From: Phytophthora sp. 'mugwort' | Lineage: Eukaryota; Oomycota; Peronosporomycetes; Peronosporales; Peronosporaceae | DNA length: 64,000 bases | Direction of reading: 5' to 3' | Assembly (NCBI GenBank): GCA_033558025.1 | Contig: JAUCEF010000017.1 | Coordinates: 3,286,001-3,350,000, forward strand | Shown: positions 43,142-52,844 of the stretch, piece by piece | Numbering within the stretch: the stretch's first letter is position 1 | How the letters are laid out: every line of letters starts with the position of its first letter | Notes under the pieces: generated by a model | Database searches by the model: none | The model's input: the letters and a program-made list of their open reading frames with translations, nothing else | What the model was told of the DNA's origin: nothing | Position numbers and translations under genes: made by a program

Positions 43142-44374
43142 ATGGAGCCTCGTAATAGCGCGTTGACGAGCGCCGGCGCCTCCATGATCATGAACCGGTC
43201 CAGAATGCCGCAGACGTTGACGCTGGATCACGTGTCACCAGCAACGCGGTTGCTGGAAAAGCGTCGGCAGATGTTCGAAGTGCAAGAAGCTCTGGACGCT
43301 CAAAAGGAAGAATTTGCTCGTCGTGAAGACGCCTTCCACCGTCGAGAAGAGGCACTGCGCAAGAAAGACTTAGAGCTGCAGGAGTCGCTCATTAAGTTCA
43401 ACAAGTTCCTGCAAGAGAACGAATCCAAACGCAACCGTGCAGTTAAGCGAGCCAGCGACGAGGTTAAGCAGCGCATGACCAAGGAGCAAGAGGTGGCGAG
43501 GCTGCAGGTCCAGCTCACCGCACTACAGCACGAGAGCGATGTGCTTAGCGCACAGGTCCGCCACCATCTTAAGTATACTCGATACTTGGAGCTTGTCCAG
43601 GAGGCAGTCCCAGAGGACTACCCCGAGGTGAGCGATCTTGTCAATCGCTACCATACTTTGCGAGAGACGAACCGCGACTTGAGCCGCAATCAAATCACAC
43701 ATGAAGAAGAGAGTGAGTCCAAGAGGCTCGAATTTGCTGCCTTCCAGAAGGAGCGTGCCAATGAGATTCTTACCTTTAATAACCACATCGCGGCACTGCA
43801 ACGTGCTCTCGAACGGGAGGAATTGCTAGGTGTTCGTCTGCAACATGAGACGGACGCAACTCTTCGAGCTACAACACAAAAGACACTGGCGTTGGGTCAG
43901 ATCATTATGGCTATCGGGAACTTGCTTCAGCGATGTACCAGTGGCATTCACGGACAGATCCTCAAGCATGTTGAAGGCAGTTACCATGCTCAAGGAAGTA
44001 GTAACCAATCTGGCAACGACAGCCACGATGGATCTGGCGCAGGAGGAGCGTCCTCTGGAAATTCTTCTTCCTCGTCTACATCATCAAAAGCTTTAGGTGG
44101 GAAGACGCCTAGCGGAATCTCAGAGGCCGATGTGATTCACCATGGCCAGCGTGCTATGCTTGATCTGGATGTTGTTGCCGCCTATATGATGGACTTTACA
44201 GCAATTGTACAAGGTCGCATTGACGCCCAGCGAGCTCAGAAGAAGGCAGCTGCTGCTGCTGCCGCTTCACAGGCTACTGGAGCAGTAATTACCTTCACAG
44301 CAGGAAACGATGGCGGGAATCATATGGGAGGAGCTTCATCAACTGGAGGCGGCTCAACCGCAACCATTCGATGA
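43142..44374 (+). CDS. CFAP73/CCDC42-like ciliary coiled-coil protein (DUF4200)
   Basis: Single exon, 410 residues. After a short basic N-terminus, residues 37-155 match the DUF4200 pattern of CCDC42/CFAP73/CCDC38 proteins: TRLLEKRRQMFEVQEALDAQ, KEEFARREDAFHRREEALRK, KDLELQESLIKFNKFLQENE, then SKRNRAVKRA. The coiled coil continues to about 280 (DLVNRYHTLRETNRDLSRNQ; ALQRALEREELL). A Ser/Gly-rich linker (about 285-330) precedes a final helix, then an Ala run and a Gly/Thr tail. In green algae and animals the family belongs to the MIA complex that attaches to axonemal inner arm dynein. An oomycete copy would serve the zoospore flagella. It is divergent from the WW/ankyrin gene, and its 3' end meets that of the XPG gene 63 bp away. 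Confidence 0.85.
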   Translation: MEPRNSALTSAGASMIMNRSRMPQTLTLDHVSPATRLLEKRRQMFEVQEALDAQKEEFARREDAFHRREEALRKKDLELQESLIKFNKFLQENESKRNRAVKRASDEVKQRMTKEQEVARLQVQLTALQHESDVLSAQVRHHLKYTRYLELVQEAVPEDYPEVSDLVNRYHTLRETNRDLSRNQITHEEESESKRLEFAAFQKERANEILTFNNHIAALQRALEREELLGVRLQHETDATLRATTQKTLALGQIIMAIGNLLQRCTSGIHGQILKHVEGSYHAQGSSNQSGNDSHDGSGAGGASSGNSSSSSTSSKALGGKTPSGISEADVIHHGQRAMLDLDVVAAYMMDFTAIVQGRIDAQRAQKKAAAAAAASQATGAVITFTAGNDGGNHMGGASSTGGGSTATIR

Positions 44375-44437
44375 GTGCAACACAAGGACAGAACACAAGT
44401 CACAGCATAAAAGCTTACCATTCGAATACAGCACTGC

Positions 44438-47400
44438 TCACTTTCGTTGCTTCTTGCTCTTGATATTCTTGTTGTTGGTGCGCTGATTCACAGCAGAGCG
44501 CAACCGTTTACTCTTGATCTGAGCGTATTGCACTTGATCATCATAACTCGTGAAGAACCGATCTAACCGTGTTTGAATGTGTCTACCACCCGAAGTGGCT
44601 GCAGCTTTGGCCTTTTCCTCAAGCGGTTGTAACACACCATCACTTTTCTGCTGATCCCAACCAAAGGCATTAGCGCAGTAGTTGCGCAACGCTGCCAAAT
44701 CAGGAGCGCTCCACGAGAATCGAGCGTCAGAGCGATCCACTTGTGGAGCCAGATACGCTTGTACCACCTGCTTACTTGGGAACTCGTCGCCTAACTCCCA
44801 CTTCCGCCTCGCACTCGCGTGAGACTGTTGAAACCTTTCTCTGGCATCGTCAGCGCCACTCTCGTCACTGTCTTCCTCGGATTCTTCACTTTTTCCCTGA
44901 CGACGCTTTGTCTTCTTAGTACCACCTGATGCTACACGTTGGGCCTCTTCAGCAACATTAAATTCACGAACCCACTCCTTAAATTCGCGAAGGCCCTCGA
45001 TTCCTGGGTAAGCTGCAGCGATCTCAGTTGCATTCACGATTCCAATACCTCGGACACCATCCGTGTAGTCACTGCCAAGCAGTAGAGCCAACGCAATGAT
45101 CTGCTCCCGTGACAATCCCAGCTCTCGTTCAATGTCACGAGCCGAAAAGGCTTCGACAAACTTCTGGTGATGAAAAATATTCTTGTACACACGTTGACCA
45201 CCAAATGGGAAAATATCACTATCATCCGTGATAACCCCATCCACAAGTCCAAGTTGTTCCAGTGCTGCACATTGAGCTTCAGCTTCCATGGGACTCACAA
45301 GAAATGGAACTCCAAACAAACGCAAAAGCGCCATCACTTCAGCCACCATCTCGTCGGTAATACCTTCCGTATCACGCAGCTGCCGATTGCGGAGCTTCTT
45401 TAGCTCAAGTTGCTCCTTTTGCAAAGCCGCCGCATCCATCTCTAGAGGTGTGACGTCGATTGCATCATTGGGTTTAGGAGACTCACTCGGTTGTGAATAT
45501 TCAAGATAGCGAACTCGGGTACTTCCAGATTTATCTTCTTCTTGTTCACTAGCAATTGAAGCTGTCAAGGCAGCTTGCAATTTCTCGCTGTCATCGGCTT
45601 CGGTATCTGCTGTAACGTCATCCTGTATGACGTTTTCCCTATCTTCTATAACAACTGCTTCAGTCTTCTTGGTGTCAGGGACGGCGGAGTTAGACTCATT
45701 ATCTTCGTCCGAAAACTCTACTGGAGCCTCCACCGTTCCCCTCATTGCGATAGACTGAGTTCCACTTTTGTCGCTTAGTGCTCGATTTGGGTTTCCATAA
45801 GCTCCAATTCTTCCACCGTGCTGCAGAGAATGTGCTTGCAATGCTCGGCGTACCGCACCTGCAGCCCATTGAGTTAAATTGGAAGCAGTCACCATAGCAG
45901 ACTGCAACGCCTCGTCTTTCAGTAAATCGAGATCTTCATGCGCTTTTGCATCTTCCATCTCGTTCTTCAGCGTCAGAAACAACTCATCGGTCCCTTCCTC
46001 CTTGCTGTCCTGGTAGTAATCAATCTTGAATTCATCTTGAGCGTCGATGTCAGCACTGGGGGATTCTTGTTTTTCTTCCACTGGAGTTTGCTTTGGTTTA
46101 GTTGTATCATGGATAACAGATAAGGCTGCCTTACAAGATGCAGTCTCATTGGGTACGTCTTCCCACTCCAACTCCTCCTCATTTTCAGCCCTTTCAGTCC
46201 CAGTATCCATTGAACTTGGCGTGATTAGATCGGTAAAGGGTTCCATCGTTGCTGCAACATGGGACGATTCTTGCTCGACATTGTCAGAGTGAGAGGAAGC
46301 AACTGATGGAAGCTCTGTTGCTGGGGTTGTCACCTCTTCCCAATCGACATCCTCCTCCTCTTCATCAGTCTTGGGGATTGCAGCTTCTGTGGCGGGTACA
46401 GATTTTTCCGAATGCGATTGAAAACACTGTTGAAATCGAGCCATTTCTTCCGGATCAATCTCGTCAGCTTTTAACGAAACACTGACGTCATGCAGTGGGA
46501 GTCGCTTGACATCAACATTAGAAGTCAACTTGGAAGAGGGAGCTGATGCGTCTATCTTGAACCCAGTACGTCTGAGTTTCTCAATCGCAAGTATGGGTTC
46601 CTGTTTGACACGAACCTGGTGCCGCGCGACCCATGCCGCTGTGACTTCCGTTGCATTGGAATCTGGAACAAATCCTGCCTTCGATAACGTAAAGTCGGAC
46701 AGCGGTCGTTTCTCTATCGACTTTAAGGCATCACCTGTTGACTCCTGAGGCTGCATTGCTTCAGTAACAGAGGCTCGTTCAGCCATAGCGGTTTGTTCGA
46801 CCTCCGTTACCACGTCGTCACTCTCTTTTTCTTCTTTCTGCTCGGCGTCTTTTTGGTAAATGTAGAATCGATTGCTATTCGAGTCAATGCGCTGCCCTTG
46901 ACCAACGCCGCCCTGGTGCTCCATCTCCTCCTCTCGTTTCTGCCTCTTCGCTGCTTCAATCCGTCGATTGAGTGCACTAGTCTGCAGAAAAGCTGAAATT
47001 TGCGTGTGTGAGTACTTTTCCGGGTTCCCAGCCAGGGGAATAAATTGATTCCTCACTTCCTGACGTCGATTACGCAGGATCTTCTGAATCATATCTTTCT
47101 GCAAATGAGGCGGCAGTGAAAACACGGCGTGTAGATCGATCTTCGATAGTCGCGACGTGTCCAGATCAATGTCGTCGAGCGTCAGCTCCTCGTCTTCCTC
47201 TCCATGATCCGCTGCCACCTCCCAGACCATCTGCACGCCGTTCTCTTCGTTTTCCTTCTCTTCAACCGCTTCTGTAGTCTCTTGTTCTACCTCTTCAATT
47301 GGGGCGTCCACCTCCGTCTTAGCTTCCCCTTCCTCCTCCTTTATTTCTTCTGCCTCGCTCTCCTTGCTTGAGGCTTCAGGTAGTGTAAATCCCGGCGCTA

Positions 47401-47794
47401 CTGCAGGTGCTAGAGCTCCTCCATGCTTCTTCATCTCCTGTCTGACCTGCTTGAGTCTGTTCAGCAGAATGCGCTGCGCAGTGTGACGTAGATTGGCACT
47501 CTGCTGCTCCTGCCTCTTCCTGCGTCTGGCCGTGGTTCGTTTCTTAATCTCCGGCGTCTGCCCGTCAAACACGAACACCGGGCGCACCCCGTAGTAGAGC
47601 AGCTTGGCCACGCGGTGCAACGTGCCCATAAGATGCGCGTTGCGGATCATATTGCCCTCGTCGTCACGCATGGCCTTGACAAACTGGGTGAGCCAGATAC
47701 TGGCGTCCACGGCCAATACTAGGCCCGCCAGGGACTCGATCTCGATCTGACGCCCTACGGGCGCCAGCAGCACCCACAGATTCTGCACACCCAT
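44438..47794 (-). CDS. XPG/Rad2-type structure-specific DNA repair endonuclease
   Basis: Intact single exon, 1,118 residues. The N-terminal nuclease domain starts MGVQNLWVLLAPVGR, with Asp30 (LAVDASIWL) and Asp77 (VFVFDGQTPEIKKR) at the same positions as the catalytic Asp residues of human XPG. A long acidic spacer (about 110-780) separates it from the internal nuclease domain, as in XPG/Rad2 but not FEN1. The internal domain (about 835-870) has the Glu pair (SPMEAEAQCAALEQLG) and the Asp pair (ITDDSDIFPFGG), and then the helix-hairpin-helix (LLLGSDYTDGVRGIGIVNA, about 905). Near the C-terminus QTRLDRFF is a PCNA-binding PIP box, followed by a Lys/Arg-rich nuclear signal (KNIKSKKQRK). Known role: 3' incision in nucleotide excision repair. 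The start is secure from the MGV motif. A Harbinger element lies about 80 bp upstream. Confidence 0.95.
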   Translation of the reverse strand: MGVQNLWVLLAPVGRQIEIESLAGLVLAVDASIWLTQFVKAMRDDEGNMIRNAHLMGTLHRVAKLLYYGVRPVFVFDGQTPEIKKRTTARRRKRQEQQSANLRHTAQRILLNRLKQVRQEMKKHGGALAPAVAPGFTLPEASSKESEAEEIKEEEGEAKTEVDAPIEEVEQETTEAVEEKENEENGVQMVWEVAADHGEEDEELTLDDIDLDTSRLSKIDLHAVFSLPPHLQKDMIQKILRNRRQEVRNQFIPLAGNPEKYSHTQISAFLQTSALNRRIEAAKRQKREEEMEHQGGVGQGQRIDSNSNRFYIYQKDAEQKEEKESDDVVTEVEQTAMAERASVTEAMQPQESTGDALKSIEKRPLSDFTLSKAGFVPDSNATEVTAAWVARHQVRVKQEPILAIEKLRRTGFKIDASAPSSKLTSNVDVKRLPLHDVSVSLKADEIDPEEMARFQQCFQSHSEKSVPATEAAIPKTDEEEEDVDWEEVTTPATELPSVASSHSDNVEQESSHVAATMEPFTDLITPSSMDTGTERAENEEELEWEDVPNETASCKAALSVIHDTTKPKQTPVEEKQESPSADIDAQDEFKIDYYQDSKEEGTDELFLTLKNEMEDAKAHEDLDLLKDEALQSAMVTASNLTQWAAGAVRRALQAHSLQHGGRIGAYGNPNRALSDKSGTQSIAMRGTVEAPVEFSDEDNESNSAVPDTKKTEAVVIEDRENVIQDDVTADTEADDSEKLQAALTASIASEQEEDKSGSTRVRYLEYSQPSESPKPNDAIDVTPLEMDAAALQKEQLELKKLRNRQLRDTEGITDEMVAEVMALLRLFGVPFLVSPMEAEAQCAALEQLGLVDGVITDDSDIFPFGGQRVYKNIFHHQKFVEAFSARDIERELGLSREQIIALALLLGSDYTDGVRGIGIVNATEIAAAYPGIEGLREFKEWVREFNVAEEAQRVASGGTKKTKRRQGKSEESEEDSDESGADDARERFQQSHASARRKWELGDEFPSKQVVQAYLAPQVDRSDARFSWSAPDLAALRNYCANAFGWDQQKSDGVLQPLEEKAKAAATSGGRHIQTRLDRFFTSYDDQVQYAQIKSKRLRSAVNQRTNNKNIKSKKQRK

Positions 47795-47874
47795 GCCAAG
47801 TGCTCGATTGACTGCGTACTTTACAAAGCAAACGAGTTAGAGAGGGTCCGGATGCACAAAGTGGTGTACTAATA
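47795..47874 (-). promoter_or_regulatory. Residual XPG promoter/leader between start codon and Harbinger end
   Basis: Only about 80 bp remain between the XPG ATG (47794) and the left TAA duplication of the Harbinger element. Any promoter further upstream lies inside or beyond the element. Confidence 0.6.
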
Positions 47875-47931
47875 TAAGGCCCTAGTCCAAGTACCGGAAC
47901 GCGTTCGGGGGCATATGTTAATTTCATCAGA

Positions 47932-49127
47932 TTGGCTAGGGAAAATGGTACCGCCTATCATAATCGGATTCTGTATTCTCAAAACGCGTTTTTCAGAACG
48001 CCAGTCGGAGGTGTTCTGAATCCAGAATTTGATTCTGCAATGGACGATCAAGCCGAGAAGACCGCTTTTGCCCCGGTGGTCTGTGCCTGTGTCGGCGTTG
48101 CGTCCGCTCTGGCCACCGACGGGCGCTTGCACGGGACACCCCGGGTGAATGTTTCAACGTTCCCCACTGAGACGTTGGAGATGGCGTTTTTGTTGGCAGC
48201 CCCGCACACCAAATGGTTTAACCATCTACTACACTGCGACAAAGCCTCCTTTATAGCGATCTACAAGACGCTACTCCGTGCATGGCCAGCAAAATCACAC
48301 CACAGCACTAACCATTTTGTTGTGCGGCGCGTAGCACTAACCATGCGTTATATAGCGCAGGGCGGATCAATGGAACAGGCAGGAGCAGTGCTTGGTATCT
48401 CGCACAGACGCACTGTAGCCTAAATTAACGAGGCTCTGAGCGTAATAGTAAGTTTGGCAGCCACTGAGATTGCGATGCCGGCTGCTGACGAGCTTCAAAT
48501 GATCGAGTAGTTTCTAGAGTATCGCGGGGTTCCCTGGGGCATTGGTGCAGTGGACGGCATCTTGGTCCACATACCACGGCCCGCCGATTTCAAGGGCTGG
48601 TATTGCGGAAGGGCTATCCGGCGGTAAATGTCCAGGTCGTCGTCGACCACCGCGGCGCCTTCCGCTCTCTATCAATTCGTGCTGGTTCAGCAAACGACCA
48701 AAGTCTGTAGAACGGTTCGGGCGTGCGACAACTGCAGTGCATTGTTATATTCTGCTTGCATTTGCTTGTCTATACGGCTAATTCCGAGTAGACTGTTTTC
48801 CTACGTCCCCACAGGCAAGCATATACTGGGCGATGCCGGTTACAAAGTGTGGGGGCATCTGCTTGCCCCATACCCTAAGGCACAGCAGCCCGGGACCGAC
48901 GGATGCGGTGCTACAACTACAAGCACTCTCGCACTCGCATCGTCGTCGGGTGTGCATTCGGACGGCATAATAACCGCTTCCGCATCCTGCTAAACAAGCT
49001 CGAGCAAAAATCGTCTGCTGGTATTTCCAATGTTATTGTAGCAGGTTGTGTCCTGCACAACTTGCTACAGAAGCTGGCGATACTTGCTTGGTTACTGGCG
49101 ACGATTTGCTCCTACCCGACGCACTAA
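47932..49127 (+). pseudogene. Harbinger transposase (DDE_Tnp_4), broken
   Basis: The first frame (47932-48423) gives 163 codons: NAFFRTPVGGVLNPEFDSAM, STFPTETLEMAFLLAAPHTK, then LLRAWPAKSHHSTNH and a helix-turn-helix-like QGGSMEQAGAVLGISHRRTV. A stop follows. After further stops the catalytic part reads GIGAVDGILVHIPRPADFKG (first Asp), GWYCRKGYPAVNVQVVVDH, then the second Asp region with a frame change, LGDAGYK, and a final helix RTRIVVGCAFGRHNNRF where R-I-V-V-E is expected. So the third acidic residue reads Gly. VIVAGCVLHNLL closes the domain. At least three interruptions prevent a full protein. Confidence 0.85.
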
Positions 49128-49295
49128 CAGTGACCGCTGGGGAAAATCAAGATGCTGAAACAACAGTCTCACACTGGCGCGGGTTAACTAAAAGAGATGA
49201 CATATCAAAGCTTTTTCAAATATGAGTCTACGTTGCTAGCTTAGCTCACATTCTTGTCTGTTACTGCTTGATATCGAAATAATGCGCTAACTTTG

Positions 49296-50250
49296 CTAGC
49301 ACGTCAATTGGCGCTCCTGAAGCCGTTTGATTTCGGCGAACTGGCGGTCTAATCTCGCCACGGAGCCGCTAAGCTCAGTGGGGGGATTAACCTTGGCAGG
49401 AAATGACGCCGCAATGGCCTCCATTCCTGCTTGCATGGCGATCGCGAGCTGGACAAGATGCGGCTTCTTTTCCTTCGCGTTGTGCTGTTCGGCGTCGCAG
49501 TGTTCTCCTTCAGCATCGTCCTCCTTTGATTCCTCCATATTGGAATCAAACATAATCTCACCACTAATGCCGAGACGGCTTGAAAACGCATCGTTCAAAA
49601 TTCCCCAATAGGTATCGTCCATTTTCTCGATAGGGTTATTACCCGTGACCTGCATCTCTCGCATATGTTTCCTATATTCACACTTCATCTTACGATATTT
49701 GGTTGTCACCTGCACGTATACATCAAGCACTCAAAGGCATGGTTAGCTAGCGTCACAATATTGGATTATGACAGCACTGCCTTGTATAAATTCCTGCTCG
49801 CTAGTTATGACGCTGTTCGAGCCTAACCGAGAGAAGGCTGGCAAAACCTGCCATGCGATAGCCTTCTTTACCTTGGTGTCGGCGGTGTCAAGCTCGGCGG
49901 GCCGGGCCCTCCTCGAAACGGAGTTGTAGCAGGGCAGTCGCCATGTCAATAGTCCACTTGAGACGGCGGTGGCCTTTTGCTTTGCGCGACGGATTTTTCG
50001 GCTTCGTCGTCGGCGCAAAGTCCGCCGACGATGCAGCCACCGATTCATCGACCCTTGGACCTGAATCCTCCGTCCCACAAGCTAAAGACGCAGGTGTCGA
50101 GGCCGACAACGGAACCACTGACGCTGGCGACGCTGAACTTAGCCGCCGATGTCGGTGCTGCTGACGCTTGGACTGCTAGCGCGCCTTGTAGGTGCGATAA
50201 TGGCGGGGGAGTGCCCGCAGGCTGGGCTTGAGCGAGAATGTCGCTTGTGA
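49296..50250 (-). pseudogene. Harbinger second protein: Myb/SANT-like DNA-binding protein, broken
   Basis: Minus-strand reading gives an Ala/Ser-rich N-terminus, KPKNPSRKAKGHRRLKWTID and MATALLQLRFEEGP (start of the Myb/SANT-like trihelix, about 49960). After a frame change near 49910 it reads LDTADTKVKKAIAWQVLPAF. After another change near 49735 it reads VTTKYRKMKCEYRKHM and YWGILNDAFSSRLG, the third helix region. An acidic linker (EESKEDDAEGEHCD) and a C-terminal coil (VARLDRQFAEIKRLQERQL) follow. In Harbinger systems this protein binds the terminal repeats and brings the transposase to the nucleus. It is convergent to the transposase. Confidence 0.7.
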
Positions 50251-50433
50251 GGGAAATCCAGAATTCAGGGGATGATACATCCGCAGGCAAAGACACGTGG
50301 TCGTACTCAAGGTCTGTACCTGGACCAGAACGAGAATGGGAGGCTGAACCTCGAGTGCCTTGGAATGACTAACCCTATTCCTTGCGATCTGCTTTCCCTC
50401 AGAACGTGTTCCCTTGCTTGGACTAGGGCCTAA

Positions 50434-50892
50434 ACGTCATGTAAATAAAACCTGCGATACTGCGTCGTCAAATCAATAGGCCCCCAAATCTGGTCACATT
50501 TTTGCCTATATCTTGGCTTGTAGGGGAATTAATACTGGATCTGCAGGCTTGGTCAGTGCCCTCCAGTATCAAATCCCTAACCTTGAATCGCATCAGCAAC
50601 CTTTATCATCCCCAAAGCTTCACCTCGTGGCTGAGTGCCAGCCGAACCGTTTGCATGTTCCTGGACGAGCTTTACGAAAGCGTTGGGCTCCTTCAGGTGC
50701 CGATCGCTTTCCTAACTTGAGCTGTGGTCGTTGTTTTCAGTGGAGACGAGTATGTGCAACACGACTATTTCACTAAGTACGATATTTTAATATAGAGCTT
50801 TCCCTGCGGTTCATAAAAGGTGTATGGTACTATAGTTTTGTCGCTACTGCCGAAACGTTTCACTTTCAATTTGGCTCCTTTTTCGACGAGAA
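50434..50892. other. No gene recognised
   Basis: Short frames without resemblance. It may be 5' sequence of the frame that follows. Confidence 0.35.
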
Positions 50893-51742
50893 ATGTTCTT
50901 GGCGAGCGAAAACATTTACATACCAGACAGCAAACAAGAGCGCCGTCTTCTAAAGTGGGCCGCACAATACCAGCTTAGCCTCACCAAATACGCCGAAATT
51001 GACACTCAGTATAAAGCGTTATTCGACGCACTCTGCCAGGGTAACGAGTCGCCAAACAAGCCAGCGGAGATATTAAACAAACGATCAAACAAGAAATACG
51101 TTTTTAGCCCTGATAAACCCCTGGTTGGCCTTATGGATAGATTGAAGTTAATATGTCGGCACTGGTCGGGTGACAAGAAATCGTTTGGAATAGTGGTCTT
51201 GCCTAATCGCGAAATGCTAGATCGAGTGAAGGCTCTCCAGAAACACAACTGTCTTCGAACAATTCAACCCCAACGTACTACTATCCATTTTAAATTGGAA
51301 GGGCAACATTTGTCAACGTGAAGATCCGACAATTTCTCCTGATGAAACTGTAACCTTGAAGAAGCTATGCCCGTTGATAGAGAAGCGCAAACAAAATCTG
51401 ATAGAAATCGAGGATGTGCCTTTCCATAGATGAAAAGTCAAGCTAGAGGCTAAGAGTTGTCCCTGTCGTCCATTGAATAAGCACGGAGTATTTTCACTTA
51501 ACAACGTGTTTGCGGTCAGCGAGAAACCTTGTTCCTGGAGTGCCAGAGCAGAAGAAGGTTTTCATGAACCTAAATCGGAAAGCACGAGGGAGACCAACAT
51601 CTATCGGAACTGCATTATCGATAAAAAAAATGGCTCCGGCTTAAATTTAGCGTTAGAAAGAACATCATTCGCTTTTGCGTCTAATATTTACGCGTTTTTC
51701 TTTTATGTGTGTCAAGTTAAAGTAGTCATACTGAAGCTGTAA
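50893..51742 (+). pseudogene. Unrecognised protein gene with a frameshift
   Basis: An ATG at 50893 opens 142 codons of gene-like text: MFLASENIYIPDSKQERRLL, then KYAEIDTQYKALFDALCQGN, DRLKLICRHWSGDKKSFGIV and KALQKHNCLRTIQPQRTTIH. The frame ends at 51321. A shifted frame continues in the same style (REDPTISPDETVTLKKLCPL, IEKRKQNLIEIEDVPFHR) to a stop at 51432 and then NKHGVFSLNNVFAVSEKPC to about 51620. This pattern indicates one gene broken by a frameshift or containing an unseen intron. No family is recognised; the composition is charged and cytosolic-looking, with no signal peptide. It could be another mobile-element gene. Confidence 0.35.
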
Positions 51743-52046
51743 TGCCTTTTTTCTGTCGAACACGCAACTCATGTAGATAGATTTTTTTGATAGCACTTCT
51801 GGCTCCACGCTTGGTTTAACAAATATGCATGTTGAACTCCAACAACGGACGAGCCTCAGCTGGATCGACCGTTTCCATCGGTAATACGAGCTCCGGGAGC
51901 ACGACCACGGGATCCGGCAAGCAAGACCTCAAGCTCCAGCAGCAACAGGACCAACCCAGCGTCACATCCTAGGCAAACCAAAGCCTTCTTCTTCATATTT
52001 TGCTTCGCGGTGTAAATCTGAGCCAAGCAGAGCATCTACACCTTAT
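51743..52046. other. No gene recognised
   Basis: Ser/Gly/Gln-rich short frames only (51840-51960). Confidence 0.35.
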
Positions 52047-52844
52047 CCACTCCAAAATGGCCACAAAATACAGAGCAATGTGGTATGAAGTAATCGAAGT
52101 AGCATTTAAAAATCGAAATAATACTAGCTAAATATCGAGTTAGGTCTAAGTGGAATTAGTCCAATGCAAACTGGTGGCTAGCCTGGTTACTCTTCCAAGC
52201 ACACGCTCGCCAAGCGAACGCGGGTACTCGATGCCTTCAAGCGGAACGGATTGGCAGCTGGGGCGCCACAATGGGATCCTCGTCACCAAGGCCCACCATA
52301 CCCCCGGAGCTCACACAAAGAGGCGGGGTGCGTCTGTGGCTACCAGTGCGCGCCAAACCTGGAGGCGGTCCTGGTAGAGCACGTAGAGGAAAAGATCTCT
52401 CTCTATATATAGTACCTGTATACACTAACCCAACTGCAGGATATGATCGAGTCCGACTTTAACGTATTAATATAGGCCGTTTCAGCGTGATAAGTACCGA
52501 ATTAAAGCTAAACTATTGTGCTCTCCATCTCGACGAGATGCTAAACGCAACTCGGGGGATGATGTAAGAGCGCAGGATGCTGTTACGGATAAGGCGGCTG
52601 AGCACTGTCTGCCATGCATGGACCTGCGCCTCGTCAACTGACTGGCTCGCCACTGCCCTTATGTCGTTGCTGCTACCAAGCGAGGAGATGCAATGCGGGC
52701 ACCTTAACCACTTTGGGCTGGAGTAAGTCCATATTGCTCTGGACAGAATTTCATATTTCCATTTTCTAAAATTCAGCTTCGATTTTTCAACCTAAAATTT
52801 TCAATCTGTCCACTTTGCTCTGCACTGTGGCCATTTTGGAGTGG
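52047..52844. mobile_element. Short terminal-inverted-repeat element (non-autonomous)
   Basis: CCACTCCAAAATGGCCACA at 52047 is repeated in inverted form at the right end (TGTGGCCATTTTGGAGTGG, ending 52844). Similarity extends about 35 bp inward (CAGAGCAATGTGG versus CAGAGCAAAGTGG) and about 10 bp outward (ACCTTATC versus ACCTTTGC). The true ends are therefore near 52038 and 52853. The interior of about 800 bp has no recognised gene, apart from a Lys/Arg-rich plus-strand stretch near 52205-52300 (LAKRTRVLDAFKRNGLAAGA) that could be part of a DNA-binding segment. No target duplication was resolved. Confidence 0.55.

Larger units (their letters stand above)
47875..50433 (+). mobile_element. PIF/Harbinger element, 2,553 bp, with terminal repeats and TAA duplications
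   Basis: The element proper is 47878-50430. Its left end is GGCCCTAGTCCAAGTACC. Its right end reverse-complements to GGCCCTAGTCCAAGCAAG; 25 of the outer 30 bases pair, the first 14 perfectly. TAA at 47875-47877 and 50431-50433 is the TWA target duplication of the superfamily. Inside are two convergent genes, a DDE transposase (plus) and a Myb-like protein (minus), the standard Harbinger pair. Both are broken, so it is non-autonomous now but structurally complete. The 1,244-bp element at 20714 is a deletion derivative of the same family. Confidence 0.93.
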
